A stretch of 64,000 nt of DNA from Ophthalmolycus amberensis (GCA_024529925.1 JAFEUB010000314.1:467001-531000), one strand, 5' to 3'. Counted from the first letter of the stretch, positions 22,484-35,103 are shown. The notes: generated by a model from the sequence alone, not told the origin. Made by a program: numbers and translations.

Positions 22484-22740
22484 GAAGGCGTGTTATTGTC
22501 CTGATAAATAAAATCTGGGCATTCTTCAAGTCGGTGCTACCAGCTCTAATCAGATTCCTTGCCTCAAAGCTTGCATTTTATTTTTGCCATGATCTTTAGT
22601 CCACTATTTTATAATTGAAGCAGGTTTTTTTTGCCACAAAGTTGGTTGAATCTCATGACAAAACACGACAGGAAATAGTGCATAAACCAGCTTGTTTAAG
22701 CACTATTCCTCTTGTTACATTCAGCTTGTCAAATCATTAT

Positions 22741-22762
22741 CCCCCCCCCCCCCCCCCCCCCC
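22741..22762 (+). repeat. C22 homopolymer
   Basis: An uninterrupted run of 22 C residues sits in unique sequence. It is prone to length error in sequencing. Confidence 0.9.
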
Positions 22763-22849
22763 AGGCTAAAACCGCAAGGATCGCATTATCTAATGATTCA
22801 TTGGAGTCCACCTTGCCAACAATGACATTCTAGAGATTGCATTGGACGT

Positions 22850-23480
22850 TGTTATTTCTTAAAACATCCGTCGACACACTTTGTTTGTATGGAAAATGGT
22901 ATCTGCGCTGCCTTCAGGCCAAGCCTTAGTGCTGTCACGCAGACGACAGCGAAGCCATTATCTTCATCCCAAGGTGGCTGCAGTGTAGCCTTCCCACTTG
23001 TGCAGTTAATGAGCCAATCCACATCAAGTGTTCTGTGTTTCTGTGTTCTCTGCCTCCATTTACGTCGCATCCTGAGTGAGTCTCCATGGCCTCGCATAAG
23101 TGCCTTCCATTAGACAGGCGTGCACACACAAACTTAACAGTCCCCGGCGCTCATCGCCAGGAGAGCGCGCGGAATAGTAAGTAATGGGATCTTCATATGA
23201 AGAAAGACATTTGAAAACAATTATTCAAATGGCTGTCTGCCTGTTGAATCTTCTAATCCCACAGTGAAGCACTCAAGGAAACACTCAGCGGGCGTGACCC
23301 CGACGAATTAGCATGGCGGGAAAGAGGAACGCCGCTCTGAAGCCGGAGATGCTAAAAATGTCTCGACTGCTCTCTGGTTTGTCACTCTCGCGCCGCCTTT
23401 GAAAAGGGAAGAGGCTTTTAAGAATACGAAGCAGAGCGAACGGATTTCGACGCAGCTTTTTAAAGGTTGTCATTCGTGGC
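22850..23480. promoter_or_regulatory. candidate conserved non-coding sequence, intergenic
   Basis: A long stretch of complex sequence has no microsatellite. It contains TAATGAGCCAATCC (near 23008), AACAATTATTCAAATGG (near 23216) and CGACGAATTAGCATGGC (near 23302). No ORF signature is seen. The call rests on texture only. Confidence 0.25.
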
Positions 23481-23939
23481 ATTTTCTCAAAATGTCAAAG
23501 GGACGGCTCCTTTATCTCCGAGAGACTTTGAATGTGTTTGGCAGGCGCTTAGCACTCTGACCGGGCTCTGACACGCCGGCAGAGTAGAGATGTTACATCC
23601 AGTTTTCTTCAGACGTAATAGGTTGTGTGCTGCATGTACACAGCCAACTTGAAGTGTTAATCGTGCATATCTCAACCTGATCACACTTGTGCTGCTGTGG
23701 GACACGATGTCCCGTCAATGAATCTTTGATTTATGACACTCCAACAGAGAAACATTTCAGTGCCTTGTCGAACCCATGCGTTCTCTGGCTGTAAGTAATG
23801 AAGGGGCGCCAGGCTGTTTATATTTATATCACTTCCTCATTCGTCCTGGTCATCGGCCTGTTTGTGACACCAAAAGAAGGAAGGACTCTCTTCCAGTGTT
23901 GTCTCCTGAGAACCCCAGTCTTCATGATTTTTAGTGCCT

Positions 23940-24200
23940 AACAGTGATGGAAAGTAACTACTCAAGTATTGCACTTAAGCTGTAGAGGTTTTTGTACTTT
24001 ACGTTGTATTTGCTTTATAAATAATATACTTTTTACTGCCCTGCATTTGCTAGACTGCTATAGTTACACTTCTCATATTCAGATTCTACTACGGCTTGGT
24101 CTATTACTCTATACCTTTTTAAGGTATTGACCGAAATAACCCAGTAATAAGTAGTGTCAAAACTCCACTCAAAAAAATACCTAGTATTTGATACTTCTTG
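23940..24200 (+). mobile_element. degraded teleost repeat (GGAAAGTAACT...TACTCAAGTA type)
   Basis: The segment begins GTGATGGAAAGTAACTACTC and continues AAGTATTGCACTTAAG, TTTGTACTTTACGTTG and TACTTTTTACTGCCCTGCAT. I recognise this order of blocks from a common fish interspersed repeat. It is diverged and internally deleted. Confidence 0.55.
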
Positions 24201-24989
24201 TAACCAGATCTAGAAGGAAAAAAAAGACTATTTGTGTGGCTTTGTTTGCCAATCACCGCAAGCGACCTTTGATTTAATGCGACGTGAGGTTGGCCCACTA
24301 CCCCAGCAGCTGCAACACATTCAGCCTGTGGTTTGGGGAATTCGAGCGTGGCGTATTTGACGCGGTTGGCAGTTCAGATTACCGGGATGCCTCTTAATTG
24401 TTTGAAAGTGTGGCTACACACTACACGCCTGTGGTATCTGATTTTAAAAAGAGTATGGTGGTGGTGGTGGTGGCATAGTACGCAACTAGGCCCGTAGATT
24501 GTACATGAAAAACCATGGAATTGGCTTTACCTTAAAAAATATGATGCACTTTTACAGATCAAACTCTCCAACAGTACAGCTTAGTTAGAATTCATAGCGT
24601 AATATTGTCGCCGTGCAAGCGAGACATTTTGAAGAGACATTCGTGGTGCCCAGAGGATGAATCCTTCCGACTGACGATCCTTTTCCTCAGCGCCGCCATG
24701 CTGCAGACATTGTTGTGTAAGCATTGTCTTGTTGTCCTTTGCATTTCTCCCAGTGTCAGGCTACATTCCTACCTGCAGATGATCAATGACTTTCTCCTAG
24801 TTAGGGTAGAAATCTCCAAATAGTGAATGTCTTCATGAGGATGTATCAGAAATGAAACCCCTTATTGCTCTCAGTCAGGAGTCTGATATCATTTTCACGC
24901 AGCCACATTCTCTGCTCATTATAGACGGACCAGTCTGAAGTTCGGATGACTTGAGGTTTTTTCCTTCCAAAGCCTGATTCTGCAGGGAT

Positions 24990-25260
24990 ATTTTTATAAG
25001 TCCCAACCGACCCATTTCATCAGCCGCCAAGATAGCCGCATTCCTATGAGTACATCGGAATCCATTTCCATTCCGAGGGGCGGCGGCGGTGATTGACGCG
25101 CCCTTGTTCTCTGGTTTACATTAGATGTGAAAATAATTGGCACCTGTATTTCCCGCACATGCTCTGGAGCCGCGGGAGAAGCACAGCACCGTGAGGTTTC
25201 ATTTCACTCCGGAGTCTGATCCCCTTATTCACTCCAGATGTGGAGGCACGCACGCGGATA
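24990..25260. promoter_or_regulatory. candidate conserved non-coding sequence, intergenic
   Basis: The block contains GTGATTGACGCGCCCTTGTT (a Sox-like CTTGTT core) and AAAATAATTGGCACCTG, which joins a homeodomain core to a CACCTG E-box. It is flanked by ordinary intergenic DNA. Confidence 0.25.
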
Positions 25261-25539
25261 TCTATCTGAAATAGCTGGGAAGATTAATACAGAGTAAAGA
25301 CGTGTCGTGTCATCATATCCCACTGTTGCTGACAGGTACAAAACGAGTAGCTCTGCATTGATATTTCCCTCACGGATATGTAAGCCCGGAATATCAACTT
25401 TCAGATACGCACTCGCATGTGTGCCTCTTACCGTCCCTCTATCCTTCACCTCATCCTCTTCTCATCAGCTCATCCTCTCCCAATCTCCTCTTCCTGCTCT
25501 CCACACACACACCCTCTGGTGATCCCTGTAGCTAGTTCT

Positions 25540-25730
25540 CATGAGGGTGAGCCTTTTGAAGTACATAAAGCATCCAGTATCCCGGCCGGCCCCTGGCAGA
25601 TTGGATGTGATCTTGGCGGTTTAGTGGGGTGTGTGATGCCCAGGGAGAGTAATTGCTGGTGTAATTGCACTCTGGGGAAAGGTAGAGCAGTAAGGCCTAA
25701 ATTCATTCTCCTACCGTGCCCTCAGGCTGC
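25540..25730. promoter_or_regulatory. candidate conserved non-coding sequence, intergenic
   Basis: The stretch includes TTGGATGTGATCTTGGCGG and GAGTAATTGCTGGTGTAATT, a paired TAATTG motif 15 bp apart. An open frame crosses it but shows no protein family signature. Confidence 0.25.
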
Positions 25731-26148
25731 GTGGACAACGCTTGTCCCAGCGCCTGGCCGTTCTTCACCTTTTCCACAGCCGCCCTCCCTCATTCCGCTT
25801 CCTGCAGCGGTTGAGAAGATTAGAGGAGGAGCAGTGTCCAGGGGGGGGGGGGGGAGCAGGTGGATCAGTGGGCCGGGTCAGAGGAGCTTCGCTCGGGGGC
25901 CGAGGAGACAGATGGAGGAGGAGATTAGGAGGAGCGAGGAGGCACCCTGTTGATGAACCGAAAGGGGAGGCGGAGGAGGGGGAAGCCGAAGTCCAAGTGT
26001 GGAAAGATTTGTGTGTTCTTGCATCAAATGGCCTCATGAAGATTGGAAGATGAGAAAAATCCTCCCAGGTCGACACGCTGTGGGTGGCCTGCACTTCATA
26101 AGGGGATCGTTTCGTGTCAAGATTCAGGGATTAAAGTTATTATTCGGG

Positions 26149-26495
26149 TTAAAGGTCCAGTGTGTCGGATTCAGTGGCATCTAGCGGTGAGGTTGCACAT
26201 TGCAACCGACTGAACACCCCTCCCTTTCCGAGTGTGTTTGAGAACTACGGTGGCCTTAGTTAACATAAAAATGCAAAAGGTCCTCTCTTGAGCCAGTGTT
26301 TGGTTTGTCCATTATGGGCTTCTGAAACATGGCGGACTCCGTAAAAACGACCCGCTTCCCATGAGGAAGGGCTCATTCCAGGCTAATAAAAACACAATGA
26401 TTCTGAAGTTTAGGTGATTATACACTAATATAAAGATAGTTGGGAAAATATATTCGATTTCTGCTAATAGACTCTCCTAAATCCTCAGCCTGGTC
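26149..26495 (+). mobile_element. short non-autonomous element, family 1, forward copy
   Basis: It starts TTAAAGGTCCAGTGTGT, continues through GGCATCTAGCGGTGAGGTTG, TGCAAAAGGTCCTCTC and ACATGGCGGACTCCGT, and ends near CTGCTAATAGACTCTCC...CAGCCTGGTCTCC. The ends resemble a degraded terminal inverted repeat. It has no coding capacity. The family is common in fish genomes from memory, with its class (hAT- or piggyBac-like MITE) unsettled here. Confidence 0.75.
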
Positions 26496-27475
26496 TCCTA
26501 AAAATTACGTTGCCATACAACAAAACATTATTCATTTTTTTTAAACGCAGTTTTGTGAGAGACAGGGTTGAAGTCCTGAACTGTGGCTTTAGTACAGGTC
26601 TTTCAGAACCTGGTTCCACTCCCGGGACCCGAGGTGTTGACTGTCATCACTCTTTATGTGCGGCAGGACCGAAGAGCCTGTGTCCCAGTTCCATACGACT
26701 CATCATATGCAGCAGTGCTTAGGAGAGCACAAGAGACATCTGAGGGACATGATCAATTGAACAGGACAGGAGGGGAATTACGCGAATTCAATCTACATTC
26801 GTTTTCTGACTTTAATGGCTCTAATCTTTGCTCTCTTGTAAAATATTGGATGTTGTTTTTTATCCCTTTATGGATCTAACAATTATTCATATGAAACAAA
26901 TGAACGGTTGCAGGCAGACAAGTCTTTTTTAAGAGCGTTGCCAGCGAAGAGGTTGGTGTATAATATACTTTAAATGACCTCATATGAGTCACCATGCCAC
27001 CAAAACTGATTTCCTGAGCAGCTATTTTTCTTAGTAGCTGAAGGAAGGTTAAGATAAAGAGATATCGCTTCCTGTGCGGAGGAGTTGGCCTGTGACTATG
27101 GAAACGCGTTCAATTGCACCTGACTCGTGCGGTGTGTTGCAGCTGCAAGGTGAAGGTAATCATTGTCAGGCTGAGATCTGAGGTTACGGGTAGAATTAGA
27201 ATGAGATCTCTGTAAATTAGGAGAAGGGCTGGCATTGGGAAAGTCCTCAGAAGTGCGGCTAAAGAATCGCACACACACACGCACACAGACTGTGTAAGTG
27301 TGCCACCGCAGGTGGGTGCGTGGGCAAGATCAACCGTCAGGTACAAATAGTTTACTGATGGAGAATCAGCGAGTCACTCGGTACGATCCGTAAGTGTGAT
27401 CTGCACATCACATGTTGCTCAACTCCCCCCCCCACTCATTTAATCCCCTCCCCATCTCTCTGTAACAGGAAGATG

Positions 27476-27650
<175 letters not shown>

Positions 27651-28566
27651 GGCAGCGGATGAGTGTTTGCTGCAGGAGTGTGTGTGTGTGTGTGTGAGGA
27701 GGAGGAAGCTCACAGGGACAGACAGATGCTGAAGGATAAAGACGTGCAGCTGAGATCTATCAACTGCTCCCACACCGACCCACATCCTCATGCACGCACG
27801 CACACGCACAGTCCTGTACCACCCTCGGTGTGAATTTCACTCCCACCGGGGTGCATGTTTTCCTGTCTTAAGTCTTTGTATTGCCACCACCGTGGGTGGC
27901 TGTGTGTGTGTGCCCGTCCTTCACCTTAACCCTTCCCGCGCCGCGCGTGCTGTTAACCATGCACTCAGCTGTAATTGCTTATGTTTGCAGAGCTGTACCT
28001 GCCGCGTGAAAGTGATGCTTCATTGTGTGTAACTGTGTGTGTGTGTGCGTGTATTTATAGTACATAGTGTGTGTGTGTGTGTGTGTTGTTGCGAGGTCTG
28101 GCAGCTGGAGCAGACCGTAGCCGGAGTCACCGGGGAGAGAGAGGATGCGGTTGTGAAGAAGAGTCGAAGGTCGGTGCAGTGAATGAGGTCAGCGTGAGTA
28201 AATAAGCCCTAACACACACCGACAGAGCAGCTATGGGTGTGTGTGTGTGTGTGAAGCATGCAAATAGCATCGTCCCGTTCCTTCCCTCCACTCGCGCATG
28301 AAAGTACATTGAGTTATTTATTCAGCGCTATATGGCAGACCGGGTGTAGGTGGTATATGGCTCTGCCGTTTTTAAGTCACCAGCCAGTTTTGCCCTCACA
28401 CAGATAGAGTCCAGACAGAGCAGAAGGTTTGTTTTCTCATGCAGCTCCACCTCTGAACTGCTGTTGTCTCTTAAACCGGTCCTTCTTCCTCCGCCACATT
28501 TAGCTCCGTCATCGGCCCTGCCAAGGTCTCCCGAGGTCAGCGCGACGGAGACAGCTCCGTCTCTGC

Positions 28567-28718
28567 CTTCTTCTTCTTCTTCTTCTTCTTCTTCTTCTTC
28601 TTCTTCTTCTTCTTCTTCTTCTGCTTCTGCTTCTGCTTCTGCTTCTGCTTCTGCTTCTGCTTCTGCTTCTTCTGCTTCTTCTTCTTCTGCTTCTTCTTCT
28701 TCTTCTTCTTCTTCTTTT
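28567..28718 (+). repeat. (CTT)n/(CTGCTT)n mosaic microsatellite
   Basis: A CTT array about 54 bp long is followed by about eight CTGCTT units, then mixed CTT/CTG. The polypurine complement could form triplex DNA. The reading frame across it encodes poly-Ser only because of the repeat. Confidence 0.92.
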
Positions 28719-29139
28719 TGTTTCTAGTTTGGATCTCGCAACCTGCAATTACATTTCTCCCTGAAAGGATGCTTGTAATTTTGCGTCGCAGAGGAAATGC
28801 CCGCACTTTTGTGTTTACTCGCAGATTATGGTTCAGCCCGCAGGCCCACCTCGAGCTCCTGTAAGATCACTCAGCTCCTCTGCCGAGGGTGCCCTTGAGC
28901 AAAGACACTAAAGCCTTGCCAGCTTCAGGTCTGCCCCTCATGCGGACCTGACTTTTCTATCGTGTTCCCCCCCCCCCCCATATTCTCTCCTCTATCTCTG
29001 CCTCATTGTCTTTTCCTTTCTCTCCTGGCTGTGTGGGAACAGCAGGAGGTGTTCATGGCGCATTGAGTTTTTCCTCGCTCTCTTGTTTTTGAAGTGAAAT
29101 ATTTTCAATGAAAAGTATTAAAGGTATCCTCTCCTCATT

Positions 29140-29370
<231 letters not shown>

Positions 29371-29489
29371 GGTGTCTAGATCTGTGTTGTATTGCAGCTA
29401 CAGTTTGAGGAACTCGTAGATTTCTACAATGAAGCATTGCGGGCAGGATGCATTTCCTATCATGTGGCCACTGCTGAGACGGTAGAATT

Positions 29490-29755
29490 GCAATGTCTGA
29501 AAAATTGCACTTTCATATATTTCCAGGACTCTAACATGCAGGTTTAAAAAAACAAAAACAAAGCAGAGGCCAAGATATCCTGTTTTTTTTAGCAGTTGTC
29601 AAAGTCCGACGCTGGATCAATGACCTCCTAAATGCTCACTTCACTATGATGTCATCTTCTTTTTTTAATTAAGAAAGCTCTAACTGTTTTTACAGGCTGA
29701 TTAGTATTTAACAAGTATGAACTGTATGCGTAAAACTGGCGGAGTGCTCCTTTAA
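29490..29755 (-). mobile_element. short repeat with TTAAAGGAGCACTCC head, reverse orientation
   Basis: On the minus strand it begins TTAAAGGAGCACTCCGCC at about 29754 and runs towards 29500. The head matches the + strand element starting at 63723 except for transitions. The body is AT-rich with no coding capacity. Confidence 0.5.
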
Positions 29756-30097
29756 AGGACATTTATAGGTTTATGTCTCAATTCAGCAGAATAGTGCGTG
29801 CGTACGCAATATAACACGTTCGTTCTCAAGTGCGGCTGTGGAAAGAGATACAACCATAAAGTGTGGGATTGATAGAGAGTATGTTGATAGAGAGTATGTA
29901 TGATTATTTGGGTTAATGGCAGTGGCCTGGCAGAGTACACCATCACTCAGCGCAGTGGTGTCGTGCACTGCTTCCACCACATGGGGGCAGTACGGTCACA
30001 TTTGAACCATTCCCCATCACATACATGTTCCCGTGCGTGTGTAAAAAGTCTAAAGGTGAACCAGTGTCAGTGTTCTTTCCTCAGTGTACACACATTG

Positions 30098-30107
30098 GTG
30101 TGTGTGT

Positions 30108-30178
<71 letters not shown>
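30098..30178 (+). repeat. (TG)40 microsatellite
   Basis: About 81 bp of TG has one TATG interruption near 30111. It is followed by a G-rich purine stretch at 30210-30232. Confidence 0.9.
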
Positions 30179-30179
<1 letters not shown>

Positions 30180-30578
30180 CCCTAAGTCGGGCCTGTTACC
30201 CGGTTCGCGGGGAGGGAGGGAGGGGAGGGGGGAGACATCCTCCCACACAGAGAGTTATTGTTGTTTAGACTGGGCTGCAGACTTATGAGGTGAGTCCAGT
30301 CCACTGATCATGCGTGACATCAATCCTAGGAAGTATTTAGCAACTTTTTTCCCAAAAACATGCATGCCACTCTAGTGTAAAATCCTACTTTATTCTTTTT
30401 TAAACATTGTCATGAGACATTTGTATAATATCCTTATACAAGTCCAGGTGGATCTTTTCAATACAAGCCCCTTGCAGTGCCACATGTGATGCCCACTACA
30501 TGCGTTGAGGGCGCTCTTGCACTTCCATCACGGCGTTGAGCAGAGGGGGGGCGCACTTTGGTGAGTGTCTAGAGAGGT

Positions 30579-30592
<14 letters not shown>

Positions 30593-30609
<17 letters not shown>

Positions 30610-30734
30610 GAAGAATAGAACACCAGGGAGTCCAGAGGTCCGAGTCGGGGGGGGGGCTGAAACTCAGAGAGGAGGAGCATTGAGGAGGCGCTAAGAGTGA
30701 CTCGATACCCCCCACCCCCCCCCCCCCCCCCCCC
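30593..30734. repeat. G18 ... C20 homopolymer pair upstream of efnb3
   Basis: G18 at 30593-30610 and C20 at 30715-30734 are separated by 104 bp that contains another G run near 30649. The two runs are complementary and could pair, or each could form a quadruplex or i-motif. Confidence 0.85.
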
Positions 30735-30779
30735 AAAAAAAGCCTGGAAGAATTGCGCTCCGTCAGTGCGCCCTGCCTG

Positions 30780-32099
30780 CCAGTCGGAGGATGGGGATTT
30801 ATTTCGCCCCCTCTCATCCACGTCCCCTTTCTCCCTCCTCCTCCTCCTCCTCCTCCTCTCAAACAAGCCAGTCGGTCTGTCAATGCGCTGCGAGCATTAG
30901 GGCAAGTCAAAGCAGTGGGATTGTGCAGCAGAGAGACGGATGAGATAACGAATGAAGCGCTTTCCTGCGGCCGAGAAGCGAATCCAAATGATGCGCCACA
31001 TCTGAGAAGCGTCAATTTCCAAACCGGGGGACCGATGATCACAACTCGCATCTTATTTCCTTCTTTTTTGTTTTGAAAAAAAAAATCACTTCACAAGTTT
31101 CACGTTGGCCTTTTGCGACACCACCAGAGCGGAGATGCTTTTCTAGCTCTTTGGGTTGTTTCTCCCACTTTGCTTCTGTAGAATTGATTCTTGGACTTGT
31201 CATCAATTCGGATCTTGATTTTTTTTGTTTTATTCTTATTCTTTATTTGCAACGAATCCGTTGCTGAAGGATTTGCGGATTTACAGCCCGTGTTGAACCT
31301 GTGTGTCCCTACAAAGAGGAGAACGAGGACTGCGATGCGCATTGACTAAGCCCACCGAGCATCAACATGTCTTTATGGGGAGGATGGAGCCGCGGACACG
31401 AGTGACATCTTTCCCGTTTTAAACGCTTTCACCTTTTGGCGACTGTCTCCTCCGAACGGACTGACAATATTTCCTCTCAGCCCGGCCTGACATGTTGGAG
31501 GGTAGATATTCTTTGGAGAAAACAAGGTAATGGGAAAGAAATCACACAGAGTCGGCACGGACAACAAGGGAACATTGTTCGGGAAAAGACAATTAGGACG
31601 CACCGAAAGGCAACAGAAATAGCTGCTGGGTGGCGATAAATGTCCGAAAACTCGATTCGGTGGAGTTCTATTTGAGCCGAGGAGCAGTGCTTGGGAGAGA
31701 GAGAGAAAAATAAGGAGGACTAACGACAAATTGATGGGAAACTCATGGGATTGGCACTGAAATAGTAGGCTACGACCGCGGACGCGCACAATCCCCGTCG
31801 TTGTTTTTTTTGGAGATCCAGACGCGCGGATTGAAGAAGTTTCTCCTGCACAGTCCGCTTTGTTTTGGTGATTCGATCCAGTCCAATTTAGCCGGATTCT
31901 CGGATTCCATGAGGTTGTTGTACGCGGCGGGCTTTCACTTCACACTTTGACCGCCTCTACCTATAATAAACCTGCTCGGCTGCAGTCGCACCTCCATTCT
32001 TTTGAGAGATCTCCTCGCTCACAAAGCATCGAATACTCAGAAGAAGCTCGAAAACAAAAACAAAAACAAACAAAAAATATTTTGCCCATTTTCTTTTAA
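30780..32099 (+). promoter_or_regulatory. efnb3b: efnb3 promoter and 5'UTR region
   Basis: The sequence becomes CpG-rich upstream of the ephrin start codon. A TATA-like TATAATAA lies at 31962-31969, which would place a start site near 31995 and give a UTR of about 100 nt. If transcription starts further upstream, the leader would hold short uORFs at 31335-31349, 31367-31405 and 31492-31530. The start site cannot be fixed by reading alone. Confidence 0.45.
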
Positions 32100-32248
32100 A
32101 TGGGGCTGCATGGGCTGGGCGAAAGGGTTGAAATGGCGTGTCGAAGATGTGGGGATGGATTGGGGATCCTGCTGATATTCTTACTGGATTTACTGGCATC
32201 GACGGCCAGCAATATGGAGCCCATCTACTGGAATTCCCTGAACGAGAG
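32100..32248 (+). CDS. efnb3b: ephrin-B3 exon 1 (signal peptide and N-terminus), 3'-partial
   Basis: Ephrin-B proteins are single-pass membrane ligands of Eph receptors that act in axon guidance and tissue boundaries. The exon encodes 49 full codons and splits the next (AG|gtaaga at 32249). A start at 32100 gives MGLHGLGERVEMACRRCG...; the in-frame ATG at 32133 (residue 12) has better context (G at -3 and +4) and gives a more usual signal-peptide length. A hydrophobic core, GILLIFLLDLLAS, is followed by STASN and MEPIYWNSLNER. The (L/M)EPxYWNS motif starts the mature domain in all ephrin-Bs, and exon 1 ends just before the Phe of the next exon, as in the family. efnb3 is chosen over efnb1/2 because wrap53 is the upstream neighbour in the same orientation. 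The remaining exons lie beyond the window. Confidence 0.85.
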
Positions 32249-34138
32249 GTAAGAGCACTCACCTCTCATAAAGACCTTTATTTCTTTTTTTAAACTCATC
32301 GGGTAATCGCTTTAATTGTGCGTGTTCGAACTTGTGCGCAGAAGAGGAGATTTGGTCAACGTTTGTAATGAATGCAAGTAACTATTTAAGTGTCCGGCAG
32401 CGATGCAAAGTTGGATAAGGTCAGCGGTTCGCTACTGTTTTGCCAAATTCATTGCACTTTTTTTTTTCTCCCCGCAACAAAAAAAAAAATCACACAATTC
32501 TGTTCGTTTTTTGTTTGTTTGTTCAATGGGAACACATGTAGTTGGATAAATGGATACACCTTGAGCTGCTCTGTTTCACAGCTGCCATTCATTTGTCACA
32601 CTGGCGTTGATTACAGTGGCAGAGCCAGCTGTAGCTCTTCTGTAAAATATAGTGTGTGTGTGTGTGTGTGTGTGTGTGGTTCTCTAATCGCTGTTGCTGG
32701 GTGACCTTGATTTAAAAGTCCAGGCCCCGCAGGCCTCTCAAACACCCACTCGGCCGTCGCTCATTTGCATCTTTTTCTCTGTCCCCGGGAGTAGGTGTCG
32801 GGCATTAGCTGAGGAAATGTCATTTTAAAAACACCTCTCGGCCTGTCCGGGGCCTTAACGACCGACACCACTTTTCTCACACCTCTGCTAATTTCCCAGT
32901 GTCTGAATAGACGCCCGGTGGCGGCGAGGAGGAGGAGGAGGAGGAGGAGGAGGGGGGGGGGGGCGGCTGAAGGATAACAAGGCAGCCTCTATGTGTGGAG
33001 TTTTTTTTATTTTTTTATAAGACACCAGGCTTCAATTCTGGAGCTTTGACATGTTTTATTTCTCATCTTAATAAATAAATACACGAGGTCCACCAAACTA
33101 TCAGCCTCAAGGCGACACTGTCACTGCTCCCATTTCTTCAACGTTTGCACATGACTCACTTCATAATGCGAAACAAACAACAAGAAGCTACAAAAGCAAA
33201 TTCAGACTCACTGATGCGTGCAGCTGCAGCTGTAGCAGCCTACTAAGCCATTCTCAGCTCACACCCATGTATGCCAGGGGCTCTTTTTTATATTTTAAAG
33301 AGTGCAACAGGTTTTAACATGCCGGAGGCCACGGCCTGCCCAGTTTCTCCACAGATGTGACTGTGCGTGCCCCCCCCCCCCTGTGGAGCCAGGCATGAAG
33401 CCCTTAATGAGGGCTTTTTGTCAGCAGTGGGTGGATTCACCCAACAGGGAGTAGAGTTGGACACGCGAGGGTGGTTCTCAGTGAGAAGCCAACAGCTCGG
33501 GCTTTTGAGGCCTCGCAGGTGATTCCACGCTATTGTCTCCTAATGGAGTTTGGTGTCGGGTGGGTGTCAGGGCTCAAGCCTGGCTGGCAATTAGAGGGGT
33601 GGTGGCTCTCAACGGCAGACTCCGTAGTTATTCCCACAGATTTGCTCACTCATATATCCAAAATACAAAGCCTATTGTATACTATGGAGCTTATTGGTGA
33701 GGCTTACTATTCATAGTTAATCAGCTTAGTCATTCCTCCAGTTTATTTTCTTGGCCCCCTTTTTTTAAACACACTTCCATGCTTGTTTCTCTCGGTCCCT
33801 GTGTGAAGAGAGCAGTACGCTACTTTGGTTTCATCTGCCTGGGGGCAAAATAGGTTTTGGCCCTGGGCTGAAATATGTTGAGAGTCCAATGCTTGTCCAA
33901 ATAGTGTGCGTCTTCCAAGGACAAAGTCCTGAGCCCGCACACACACACACACATGCGGTTTGTACTTCTGAAATGAGGCGCAAAGCAATGCGGGAGCAGC
34001 AGTCTGCACCAATCAGGTGCAGGAGTGTGTGTGTGTGGTTCACGTCTCGTCTGTGTAGCAAATGGACTGTCACGTTGTTAACCTCTCAACCTCTGCTGGT
34101 TGCTCTGCTTTGAAGTTCAGACCGTCCACCTGCAGCCT

Positions 34139-34188
34139 CCCTCCACCTCTCCTCCCTCCACCTCTCCTCCCTCCACCTCTCCTCCCAT
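34139..34188 (+). repeat. 15-bp tandem repeat, about 3 copies
   Basis: The unit CCTCTCCTCCCTCCA is repeated about three times within a longer pyrimidine tract that ends in C-run plus T-run near 34296-34320. Confidence 0.8.
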
Positions 34189-35047
34189 CTTCCTTTTCCG
34201 CTTCTGCGAGCAATTTCCTGCTCCCTCTCTTCCTCGCCCTCCTCCCTGCCTTTCACCCTTTTTCCTCCTCTCGTGATGCTTCGATTCCAACAGCCCCCCC
34301 CCCCCCCCCCTTTTTTTTTTCTTCTTCTCCTCTTGTCACTTTCCGTCTGTCTCTATCTCGCTCCGTCACTCCACCCACCCTCCGGTGCAGTGACCAGACG
34401 GAGCAAATTGGAAACATGTGTCACATCCAGCCACTAATTACAGCGCTACAGCAGCCAGTGACGGACCCGAAGGTGTGTTAGGAGTGACCGAGGTGAAGAG
34501 GAGAAGGAGGCGCCCGCTGGGCGGAGGACGCGCTTGCCTCGGACTCACACTGCCCGAATAACTATACTTGAATACATAATAATCTAAACGTATCAGGTTG
34601 ACGTAAGTTGCTGTAAAATAATAGTATCGGAATGCTGACGGCCATCAAGTGCCGCATCCACCCTTTTATTGACCGCTCCATCCGTTGAAATTACCCCACG
34701 GCCGGCCAGAACAGAAAAGAGACAGTGGTGTGCAGGGAGGCATATAAGCAGAGTGCCGGGAGGTGAATGAGAAACAGAGGGAGCGGTATGAGGCAGTCCG
34801 AACCCGAAGTAAATCAATACCAGTTAAGTCTCAAGTGCCAATACAGGTTATGCTTGAGGAAGAGAGAACTGAACCAGAAGGATCACCTTGGGAAGGAAGA
34901 GCCCCCCCCCAGAGACATACATTATCCTTATCTCAGCATCTCCTATTATCGGCCTTACACGGCCGCCCTAATGAAAGATCGAATCTTACATCACTGCACA
35001 CACACACACACACACACCCAGGGATCAAAGAGGTCACACTAGTGGTG

Positions 35048-35050
<3 letters not shown>

Positions 35051-35099
<49 letters not shown>
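35051..35099 (+). repeat. (AC)24 microsatellite
   Basis: An uninterrupted AC tract, with a shorter CA tract at about 34998-35018 just upstream. Confidence 0.9.

Positions 35100-35103
<4 letters not shown>

Noticed and set aside
25417..25953. 178-codon open frame on the plus strand
   Set aside because: It crosses pyrimidine-rich sequence, a possible CNE and a G run. No domain, splice support or coding-like residue pattern was seen.
28350..28806. Ser/Ala-rich and Lys/Arg-rich open frames
   Set aside because: They are created by the CTT/CTGCTT microsatellite. The flanking residues show no recognisable protein.
34741..34760. TATA-like catataagcag as an alternative ephrin promoter
   Set aside because: No downstream exon with a donor and ephrin-like coding sequence follows. 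A single TATA match in a long intron is expected by chance.
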